NCBI GenBank assembly: GCA_902465215.1
Contig: CABQMM010000120.1
Span: forward strand, 1-5,229
DNA: 5,229 nt
Direction: 5' to 3'
From: an uncultured Bacillota bacterium
Lineage (GTDB): Bacteria > Bacillota > Clostridia > Peptostreptococcales > Anaerovoracaceae
In this document: positions 1 to 5,229 of the stretch, piece by piece
Layout: every line of letters starts with the position of its first letter
How positions within the stretch are numbered: position 1 is the first letter of the stretch
Program-made: the position numbers and the translations under genes
The notes under the pieces: generated by a model
What the model saw: only the letters and a program-made list of their open reading frames with translations
What the model was told of the DNA's origin: nothing
Database searches by the model: none

Positions 1-599
1 GGAAGCAGAACGAAGGAAGAATTGATAAAAAGTCATCCGGCGGTGGTTCCTACAGACCGATCCAGAAACCGGTTATCGAAAAGAATGACAATGTTAAAAC
101 GGAATTAAGCACTGACGGTACGAAACTGACAATTAAACCGGAAGAAGGTTACACGGTAACAGATGTAACAGTAAACGGCGTATCCAAGGGAGCGGTAACG
201 GAAGTGACTGGACTTAAGACAGGAGACAAAGTCATCATAAGCACAGAACAGAGCGGAAACGATACGGACATTGATAGCGTTAAAGCGGAACTCGCTCAGT
301 ATGAGTTGGTATTGCGTTCCAAAGCTGTAAAGATGAAGAACGGAAAGAAAGCAATCCGCCTTACATGGTACGACAAGAACGGAAAAGAGTTAAACTTTGA
401 CGGTATCGAAATTTATCGTTCTGTAAAACGTTACTCTGGATATGGAAAGGCACCTATTTTTACATCTACATCTGATAAGTACTTCAACACAGCAGTTAAG
501 GCAGGAACGAAGTATTACTATAAGGTGAGAGGCATTCGCACGATTGATGGCGAAAGCTACTACACTGAATGGTCAGTGAAGGCTTGGAGAACACTTTAA
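1..599 (+). CDS. C-terminal fragment of secreted multidomain protein, paralogue of downstream gene
   Basis: The reading frame is open from the left edge (first full codon at position 3) to TAA at 597-599, so the gene begins before the window and its N-terminal function is unknown. About 198 residues are visible. They start with KQNEGRIDKKSS, which is the end of a Cys-rich repeat unit in the next gene, followed by a three-glycine linker (39-47), an InlB-like module (about 51-240, with GYTVTDVTVNGVSKG and GLKTGDKV), a short variable spacer, and a fibronectin III-like end (about 295-596) with EIYRSVKRYSGYGK, YYYKVRGIRTIDG and the terminal KAWRTL. The same order and nearly the same residues close the gene at 696-5174, so the two are tandem paralogues at least at their C-termini. 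An internal ATG at 204 has no need to be a start. There is no LPxTG or membrane anchor. What is seen: frame and homology. What is inferred: export, by analogy with the neighbour. Confidence 0.88.
   Translation, partial: KQNEGRIDKKSSGGGSYRPIQKPVIEKNDNVKTELSTDGTKLTIKPEEGYTVTDVTVNGVSKGAVTEVTGLKTGDKVIISTEQSGNDTDIDSVKAELAQYELVLRSKAVKMKNGKKAIRLTWYDKNGKELNFDGIEIYRSVKRYSGYGKAPIFTSTSDKYFNTAVKAGTKYYYKVRGIRTIDGESYYTEWSVKAWRTL
1..599 (+). repeat. Direct repeat copy 1 (shared gene 3' end)
   Basis: This stretch is a diverged direct repeat of 4546-5174. The first 43 bases (1-43) are identical to 4546-4588. Identity stays high through the InlB-like module, falls in the spacer (about 235-340), and rises again over the FN3-like end, down to the last codons before the stop. 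The copies are about 4.5 kb apart, in the same orientation, and bracket almost the entire complete gene. Confidence 0.85.
39..47 (+). repeat. Short glycine-codon tract (Gly3)
   Basis: Three glycine codons GGC GGT GGT lie between SS and SY. The equivalent tract in the downstream paralogue has seven glycine codons (4584-4604). The tract joins the Cys-rich region to the InlB-like module. Confidence 0.8.
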
Positions 600-611
600 T
601 AAAGGTCTCAT

Positions 612-644
612 GAGGAGAAAGGGAGATGTTCTCCCTTTCTTCTC
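612..644 (+). promoter_or_regulatory. Intergenic hairpin 1 (15-bp stem)
   Basis: Bases 612-626 pair with 630-644 as a 15-bp stem with one G-U wobble (615/641) around the 3-base loop TGT. The stem is purine-rich on the left and pyrimidine-rich on the right. It begins 13 bases after the stop of the upstream gene. No T-run follows (next bases are GGGACAC), so it is not a standard intrinsic terminator. It could stabilise the 3' end of the upstream message or act as one state of a switch with hairpin 2, with which it shares 636-644. Confidence 0.6.
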
Positions 645-678
645 GGGACACAAATGAGATGCGTGCCCCGAGAAGAAA
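636..678 (+). promoter_or_regulatory. Intergenic hairpin 2, alternative to hairpin 1
   Basis: Bases 636-651 pair with 663-678 in a 16-position stem with one A/C mismatch (648/666) and an 11-base loop (652-662). Its left arm reuses 636-644, the right arm of hairpin 1, so both cannot form fully at once. A shifted register extends it: 631-641 can pair with 678-688 (10 of 11 positions, mismatch 635/684), which would cover the AAGGAG ribosome binding site at 683-688 and leave a five-base bulge at 673-677. The pairing is seen in the sequence; a regulatory effect is inference. Confidence 0.55.
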
Positions 679-682
679 AGAA

Positions 683-688
683 AAGGAG
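683..688 (+). promoter_or_regulatory. Ribosome binding site for the PIG-L gene
   Basis: AAGGAG ends seven bases before the ATG at 696. This decides the start: the earlier in-frame ATG at 654 has no Shine-Dalgarno at usable spacing and would place the charged peptide MRCVPREEKKRSSA in front of the signal peptide. The site may be paired with 631-636 in one fold of the leader. Confidence 0.88.
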
Positions 689-695
689 CAGTGCA

Positions 696-770
696 ATGAA
701 AAATAAGGCAATAAGCTTAGTGATAGCACTAATTATGCTATTTTTTCCAACAGTTCAAGGTGCATATGCA
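696..770 (+). other. Sec signal peptide
   Basis: Residues 1-25: two lysines in the first four residues, a hydrophobic stretch AISLVIALIMLFFPTV, then QGAYA with small residues at -3 and -1 before QTNGN. There is no cysteine at the cleavage point, so it is not a lipoprotein signal. Confidence 0.9.
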
Positions 771-3700
771 CAGACAAATGGAAATACACAAGCAGCAACG
801 AATCAAAAGCCAAAGACAATATTAATAATTGCAACACATTGCGATGATGAAGCCAATGTAGCGTACAGTATTGTAAAGTCAAATATTGATGCGGGAAATA
901 CTGTATATATGACAAATTACAGCATGTCAGGTGTACGAGGACCGGAATCCTTTGCAGCGATGAAGGTTTTAGGCCTTCCGGAAGAAAACTTTATTGTGGC
1001 TGGCGTAGGAGTAAATAATTTAAATGGTGCAGACAGTACACAGCCGCTATATTATGATCAACCAACTAAAGACACTATACCAGCCGTTGGAAACAAGAAA
1101 ACAAGAGGATTTACCGACTCCAATACAGGAAAGAACTATCCGTCATGGGCAGCAAAAAATATGGGGGGTGAAGTGTCCACGTCCATTAATGACAGTATCC
1201 GAGTTTTTGCAGATATGATTAAAACTTTGCATCCGGATGAAATATATTGCATTGACCAGGATAACCATCCAGGACATCGGACAACTTCCTATATTGCCGA
1301 GGAAGCGATTGCTTCTGTACTGAAGGAAGGGAGCGGCTATACACCAAGAGTATATAAAGGGTTTTCTTATGGTACGGCATGGTCCGCCCCAAGAGATTTT
1401 TACACGGCTTCTCCGGATGATGCGTCCAGATATTATTTAAAATCTACGCTTGCACCAAACGGAACGACGAATGACTATGTCTATGATTCAAGACAGTTTA
1501 CACCATATAAATGGAGTGAGCGTGTCCGCTTTCCAATGCCGGAAGGACTGCAGACTGCAGACGGTAACAATCTGATTTTTGACGTGATGAAATGCTATAA
1601 GTCACAAATGTTAGACGCAAATAAAAATTATTCAGATGCGGTGGCTTCAAGTAAGGCGCAGAGTGTAGGAAACGGGGATAAAGTTTTTTGGGAGCGTGAT
1701 ACTAGGAGCATCAGTTATGAAGCGACAGTAGAAGTTTCATCGAATGAGGAAACGAAAGACAGAATAAATGATTTTAAACTGAATGACCGAAGACTTGACA
1801 GCGGGCAGGGAAATATTCGCGGAGAATATGCAAACTATACATGGATGCCTGCAGCAGACGATACGAACAAACAGGTTGCCCTTTCGTGGGATTCAAAAAA
1901 GGACATTAAGCGGATTGTTCTTTATGATGATCAAAATTTGTCGAACCAGATTACTTCCGGACAGTTGCAGCTTTTCGCAGATGGTAAAGAGATAAAAACA
2001 GTATCAGTGGACGCGCTTTCAAACGGAGGGGATGGAACAGAAATTATTTTAGATCAGACCGTACAGGCAGATAAGGTTATTTTTAAAATTTTGAGTGGAA
2101 CGGGAGACTACGGTTTAAGCGAATTTGAAGTCTACACAGAGGAAGGAAGCCAGGCACGAGACACGGAATATATTAAGATCTACCTTAAAAATAAAACAGA
2201 AGATTTTCTGTACACTTATCCGGTGAAGGTTGTAGGGGAGAACAAGACAATCAATCTGGGAGTTTATCGCTATCCAGATGAAAAGACACAAGGAAATTAT
2301 GTGTGGAGCCTGCCGGATGATGCAGATGGGGCATTATCGGTAACAAATAACGGACAGGTGCACATTAGCTCAGAAATTGCTAAAGGTGATTATACCGTAG
2401 CAGTTGAAGACACGGAAACCGGGCTTACGGATGAAATTGTTTTATCGATTAATAGCCAGCCGGCATTAGACATAGCAGACGGAAGCATTACCATCTCCGA
2501 AGAAGGCTATCAGCAGGAAGGCAGCGAATTAAAAAAGTGGAAGGACGCAGATTCACATGCGCTGACGATAAGCGGCACCTTTGACGGAACTGCAAGCGGC
2601 GAAAAGGAAGCATATTTTATCGACATAAAGGGCGGAAATCCAACAATTTCAATTGAAAAACTTACAATAAAGCAAAATAAGTCATCCGATACCTCACACG
2701 CAGCCTACAGACGTCCTGCAATTTTACTGGAAAAAGGTCAGAGCACTGCATTGATAGTGAACGGTCAAAACACCTTAGACGGCGGCTATGAGGCACCGGC
2801 GATACAGATTAATAAGGGTGCCAACCTTAAAATAAACGGAAAAAATCGTACATCTGATGTTCTGTACCTTTCTTCAATTACGGGCGGAAGCCATACCGCA
2901 ATCGGGGCAGGCAAGCGTGGGACACCATATGTGGCACAGGGTGAAGCAGCCGGAGGAAATCTGGAAATGAGCAATGTTGGGATTATGGCATATGGGGCAG
3001 GTTATTCCAGTGTCGGAGACTCTGATTCAAGTTTCGGAGATATTACCCTGAAAAATGTAAATCTCAGATGTTATGGCAGTGTAAGCGGAGCAATTAAGCT
3101 TGGCGGCAAATTTACGGTGGAAAATTCGCAGTTATTCGTTACTTATGGAATTTATGCAGCAAACGGATATGAGGAACCGAAAAGCAATACCTATGACGGA
3201 ACTGGAGGTGTGAAGGTATATAAGATTAGCAGCACGAAAGAAGGCGATGGTCAGATAACAACATGGCTTTACCGCAAAGAGGGTTCAGCAGTAAGTGTGA
3301 AAGCAACTCCGGCAGAAGGATATTATTTCGAATCATTATCGGCATTTTACACCATCGACAATGCAGAAACACCAATTACAATAACAAATGGCTCCTTCAC
3401 TATGCCTGCTTATCCGGTAACAATTAAGGCTGTTTTTAAAGAAGTCTTACCAGAAGAATCTCCTGAAGCGGTTTTTTCAGCAGAAAATATGAAATTGACG
3501 GGTGTATCAGCAGGTATGAAATATCAGCTTGATGACGGGGCGTGGATAGATATTCAAAGCAAAGAAGTCGATTTCAGTAGCATTATAAATGCGCCGTGCA
3601 CGATTAAGGTCGTAAAGAAGGGAAACGGTACAACGACGAAGGATTCACAAGCACAGGAAATTACGATAACGAAGGCAGAAGCGCCAGACCTGACTGCGTC

Positions 3701-5174
3701 ACAGCCGAGTGAAGTAAATGGAAAAGGAAGTATTCCGACAACAGTGGCACATGAATTCAGTGTCGATGGTACAGTGTGGACAAGATGCAGCGGTGTAACG
3801 GAAGGATTAGAACCGGGAACCTATTACATAAGGGTTGCCGCAACAGGCACCAGCCTTGCTTCTGAAGCTCAGATAATTGAAATTACCGAGCATAAGCATA
3901 ATTTGATAATGACAGATGAAATTCCGGCAACCACAACAGATTATGGCGTGAAAGCATACTGGACATGTTCTGAATGTGGCAAGAACTTCTCAGATGCAGA
4001 AGGAAAGACAGAAATTCCTGATCTTGACGCATGGAAAACAGGCGAAGGCAGGCTCACAGTATTGCATGCATGGGAGAGCGAATGGAGTAAAGATGAAAGT
4101 GGTCACTGGTATGCATGTACAAACTGTACGGAAAAGAAAGATTTTGCAGCACATACACCGGGAGCAGAAGCAACCGAAGATACACCACAGACCTGTACGG
4201 TATGCGGCTACATCATTACACCGGCAACCGGTCATATCGACCATAGCCACCGCACATTAGTAGAAGGACAGGCAGCAAGCTGCACAGTCGATGGTTGGAA
4301 GGATTACTACAAGTGTAACGGATGCGATAAGCTGTTCGACGCTGAAACAGGCGGAAACGAAATCACCCTTGAAGCATGGAAAGCAGGAGAAGGCAAGATT
4401 GCAGCAGCACATAAGCTGACAAAAACGGATGAAGTTCCTGCGACTACAACTCAATACGGTGTGAAAGCATACTGGACATGCTCTGAATGCAGTAAGAACT
4501 TCTCAGATGCAGAAGGAAAGACAGAAATTGCAGACCTTGACGCATGGAAGCAGAACGAAGGAAGAATTGATAAAAAGTCATCCGGCGGCGGCGGTGGCGG
4601 CGGTTCTTACACGCCGATCCAAAAACCGGTTATTGAAAAGAATGACAATGTTAAGACGGAATTAAGCAGCGACGGTACGAAGCTGACAATCAAAGCAGAA
4701 GATGGTTATGAAATCACAGATGTCTTGGTAAATGGTGTTTCTAAAGGAGCTGCGGGTGAACTGACCGGTCTTAAAACAGGTGATAAAGTTGAAATTAAGA
4801 CAGCGAAGAAAGCAGAACCAACTCAGCCGACAGATCCAAGCACAGACAAGAATGCAAAACTTGTTAAGGGCATCGAAGACACATCTATCATTCTGAAGTC
4901 GAAACTTATAGAGAATAGAAAAGTGCTTCTGACATGGACGAAGTCGAGAGGCTATAAGGTTGATTCTTACGAAGTTTACCGTTCTGTTAAGAAAAACAGC
5001 GGCTACGGAAAGACAGCATTCTTCAAGACGAAAGACGGCAATTGGTCGAAGTATCTGAACACTAAAGGGCTTAAAGCAGGAAAGACTTACTACTATAAAG
5101 TTCGCGGAGTTCGCACGATTGACGGGCAAAAATACTATACGCAGTGGTCGAACAAGGCTTGGAGAACAATTTAA
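696..5174 (+). CDS. Secreted PIG-L family deacetylase with F5/8C-like and multi-repeat surface domains
   Basis: Predicted 1492-residue exported enzyme. Residues 1-25 form a Sec signal peptide (KNK n-region, hydrophobic core, probable cleavage after AYA). Residues about 40-335 are a PIG-L/LmbE-like domain, a zinc-dependent family that removes N-acetyl groups from sugars: TH48-C-D50-D51-E stands for the usual AHPDDE, GVR81xxE84 follows, and H191-P-G-H194 stands for HPDH. The expected metal ligands (H48, D51, H194 by family analogy) and base (D50) are present. Then come an F5/8 type C-like domain (about 357-484), Ig-like region (489-588), putative beta-helix (590-825), InlB-like repeat (839-916), two Ig-like repeats (932-1066), Cys-rich units (1068-1291), Gly7 linker (1297-1303), InlB-like module (1305-1375) and FN3-like end (about 1390-1492). 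It is much longer than a typical single-domain PIG-L protein of a few hundred residues. There is no LPxTG, lipobox or C-terminal membrane segment. The 96-base gap without a clear promoter suggests transcription with the upstream paralogue. The natural substrate is unknown; a host or cell-surface glycan is a guess. Confidence 0.9.
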   Translation: MKNKAISLVIALIMLFFPTVQGAYAQTNGNTQAATNQKPKTILIIATHCDDEANVAYSIVKSNIDAGNTVYMTNYSMSGVRGPESFAAMKVLGLPEENFIVAGVGVNNLNGADSTQPLYYDQPTKDTIPAVGNKKTRGFTDSNTGKNYPSWAAKNMGGEVSTSINDSIRVFADMIKTLHPDEIYCIDQDNHPGHRTTSYIAEEAIASVLKEGSGYTPRVYKGFSYGTAWSAPRDFYTASPDDASRYYLKSTLAPNGTTNDYVYDSRQFTPYKWSERVRFPMPEGLQTADGNNLIFDVMKCYKSQMLDANKNYSDAVASSKAQSVGNGDKVFWERDTRSISYEATVEVSSNEETKDRINDFKLNDRRLDSGQGNIRGEYANYTWMPAADDTNKQVALSWDSKKDIKRIVLYDDQNLSNQITSGQLQLFADGKEIKTVSVDALSNGGDGTEIILDQTVQADKVIFKILSGTGDYGLSEFEVYTEEGSQARDTEYIKIYLKNKTEDFLYTYPVKVVGENKTINLGVYRYPDEKTQGNYVWSLPDDADGALSVTNNGQVHISSEIAKGDYTVAVEDTETGLTDEIVLSINSQPALDIADGSITISEEGYQQEGSELKKWKDADSHALTISGTFDGTASGEKEAYFIDIKGGNPTISIEKLTIKQNKSSDTSHAAYRRPAILLEKGQSTALIVNGQNTLDGGYEAPAIQINKGANLKINGKNRTSDVLYLSSITGGSHTAIGAGKRGTPYVAQGEAAGGNLEMSNVGIMAYGAGYSSVGDSDSSFGDITLKNVNLRCYGSVSGAIKLGGKFTVENSQLFVTYGIYAANGYEEPKSNTYDGTGGVKVYKISSTKEGDGQITTWLYRKEGSAVSVKATPAEGYYFESLSAFYTIDNAETPITITNGSFTMPAYPVTIKAVFKEVLPEESPEAVFSAENMKLTGVSAGMKYQLDDGAWIDIQSKEVDFSSIINAPCTIKVVKKGNGTTTKDSQAQEITITKAEAPDLTASQPSEVNGKGSIPTTVAHEFSVDGTVWTRCSGVTEGLEPGTYYIRVAATGTSLASEAQIIEITEHKHNLIMTDEIPATTTDYGVKAYWTCSECGKNFSDAEGKTEIPDLDAWKTGEGRLTVLHAWESEWSKDESGHWYACTNCTEKKDFAAHTPGAEATEDTPQTCTVCGYIITPATGHIDHSHRTLVEGQAASCTVDGWKDYYKCNGCDKLFDAETGGNEITLEAWKAGEGKIAAAHKLTKTDEVPATTTQYGVKAYWTCSECSKNFSDAEGKTEIADLDAWKQNEGRIDKKSSGGGGGGGSYTPIQKPVIEKNDNVKTELSSDGTKLTIKAEDGYEITDVLVNGVSKGAAGELTGLKTGDKVEIKTAKKAEPTQPTDPSTDKNAKLVKGIEDTSIILKSKLIENRKVLLTWTKSRGYKVDSYEVYRSVKKNSGYGKTAFFKTKDGNWSKYLNTKGLKAGKTYYYKVRGVRTIDGQKYYTQWSNKAWRTI
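813..1700 (+). other. PIG-L / LmbE-like deacetylase domain
   Basis: The domain runs from KTILIIATHCDDE to the VFWERDT segment (F331-W332), which in my recollection often marks the end of this domain in fusion proteins. The order of motifs (beta strand, H-x-D-D-E, long helix, strand, GVRxxE, LGL, later HPxH) matches the family. Two motif positions differ from consensus: Pro to Cys at 49 and Asp to Gly at 193; neither is one of the expected metal ligands. Confidence 0.85.
1764..2148 (+). other. F5/8 type C-like (galactose-binding-fold) domain
   Basis: Residues about 357-484 show the pattern of discoidin/CBM32-like domains: a start with YTWMPAADDTNKQVALSWDSKKDIKRIVLYDD, a middle LQLFADGKEIKTVSV and a closing GDYGLSEFEVY. 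Such domains usually bind carbohydrates or cell surfaces; the ligand here is not evident. Confidence 0.65.
2460..3170 (+). other. Putative right-handed beta-helix / carbohydrate-binding region
   Basis: Residues about 590-825 contain repeated short strands separated by turns (ISIEKLTIKQN, ALIVNGQNTL, LKINGKNRT, HTAIGAG, LEMSNVGIMAYGAG, ITLKNVNLRCYG, FTVENSQLFVTYG). The HTAIGAG and ITLKNVNL elements resemble the AIGGG/ITI-type rungs in beta-helical surface proteins of gut Firmicutes. Fold is inferred from pattern only. Confidence 0.5.
3897..4574 (+). repeat. Cys-rich CxxC repeat region (three units plus an insert)
   Basis: Three related units of about 50 residues start at H1068 (3897), H1185 (4248) and H1239 (4410) and end in WKxxEG(R/K)(I/L). 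Units 1 and 3 are close copies (DNA offset 513 bases; both contain PATTTxYGVKAYWTCSEC and KNFSDAEGKTEI). Unit 2 is diverged but keeps CNGC and EAWKAGEGKI. Between units 1 and 2 lies a different stretch with GHWYACTNC and CTVC. CxxC pairs are at 1091/1094, 1141/1144, 1167/1170, 1207/1210 and 1262/1265, plus a lone C1196. They could bind metal or form disulfides. Copies of this region are familiar in clostridial surface proteins, but I cannot assign a function. Confidence 0.8.
4546..5174 (+). repeat. Direct repeat copy 2 (shared gene 3' end)
   Basis: Second copy of the segment at 1-599, covering the end of Cys-rich unit 3, Gly linker, InlB-like module and FN3-like end. Positions 4546-4588 are identical to 1-43. 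The spacer between the two modules (about 4800-4900) differs in sequence and is longer, with a proline/threonine-rich EPTQPTDPSTDK. The FN3-like end keeps YRSVKKNSGYGK, YYYKVRGVRTIDG and KAWRTI. Confidence 0.85.
4584..4604 (+). repeat. Polyglycine linker (Gly7)
   Basis: Seven glycine codons (GGC GGC GGC GGT GGC GGC GGT) sit between SS and SY. The paralogue at 39-47 has three. Codon repetition makes the tract prone to change in length by whole codons, so frame is kept. Confidence 0.85.
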
Positions 5175-5175
5175 G

Positions 5176-5200
5176 AGTTTAGCAAATTATTTGTTAAATT
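5176..5200 (+). terminator. Weak AT-rich hairpin after the stop codon
   Basis: Bases 5178-5186 pair with 5190-5198 (nine positions, one G-U) around the loop TTA, extendable by one wobble and one A-T pair. It starts two bases after the stop. The stem is AT-rich and no T-run follows, so termination here is doubtful. Further on, CCCCAAAAAACAGCTGG (5206-5222) looks like the left arm of a larger terminator whose right arm would lie past the window edge. Confidence 0.3.
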
Positions 5201-5229
5201 AGAATCCCCAAAAAACAGCTGGAAAGAGG

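Noticed and set aside
612..678. Intrinsic terminator between the two genes
   Set aside because: Stems are strong, but neither is followed by a T-run on the + strand, and I see no T-run making a clear minus-strand terminator.
654..695. Earlier in-frame ATG at 654 as start of the large gene
   Set aside because: No ribosome binding site at usable spacing; it lies in the hairpin 2 loop and would add a charged 14-residue stretch before a normal signal peptide. ATG at 696 has AAGGAG seven bases upstream.
3954..4010. C2H2 zinc finger suggested by YWTCSECGKNFSDAEGK
   Set aside because: The first half resembles C2H2 fingers, but no HxxxH pair follows at the right distance and the protein is exported; it fits better as part of the Cys-rich surface repeat.
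3897..4548. CRISPR-like or mobile-element direct repeats
   Set aside because: The repeats are in-frame protein domain duplications with coding-type differences and no regular spacers, terminal inverted repeats or transposase.
4662..5129. 155-codon reading frame on the minus strand
   Set aside because: It lies fully inside the FN3/InlB-like coding end of the large gene, has no recognisable domain and looks like a shadow of the biased codons on the other strand. Other minus-strand and out-of-frame readings were dropped for the same reason.

Overview
The window holds the 3' end of one gene and one complete large gene, both on the + strand. Codon use, strong AAGGAG-type ribosome binding site, Sec signal peptide and the style of the surface modules (Ig-like pieces, InlB-like 'MPAYPVTIKAVFK' repeat, YYYKVRG-type fibronectin III-like end) suggest a low-to-moderate GC Gram-positive gut or anaerobic Firmicute, most likely Lachnospiraceae or another Clostridia group. 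This assignment is inference from style, not from a marker gene.

Layout: 1-599 is the C-terminal part of an upstream secreted-type protein whose N-terminus and function lie outside the window. 600-695 is a 96-base intergenic gap with no recognisable promoter but with two overlapping inverted repeats that compete for the same pyrimidine strand; one extended form would pair with the ribosome binding site of the next gene. 696-5174 encodes a 1492-residue exported mosaic protein: signal peptide, PIG-L (LmbE-like) zinc-dependent N-deacetylase domain with its metal and catalytic residues intact, F5/8 type C-like (galactose-binding-like) domain, Ig-like region, putative beta-helix, InlB-like repeat, two sequence-repeat Ig-like domains, a Cys-rich stretch with five CxxC pairs, a polyglycine linker, a second InlB-like module and a fibronectin III-like C-terminus. 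5175-5229 is a short 3' flank with an AT-rich hairpin and possibly the left arm of a terminator.

How the parts fit: the two genes end in the same module (last Cys-rich unit, Gly linker, InlB-like module, FN3-like end reading KAWRT-I/L), so they are tandem members of one paralogous family sharing a tail. The complete protein has no LPxTG motif, lipobox or transmembrane anchor; the shared tail is therefore a candidate for surface retention or adhesion. The likely role is removal of acetyl groups from an N-acetylated sugar outside the cell, with the accessory domains holding the enzyme to a glycan or surface; the substrate cannot be read from the sequence. No CRISPR array, tRNA, rRNA or mobile element was seen.
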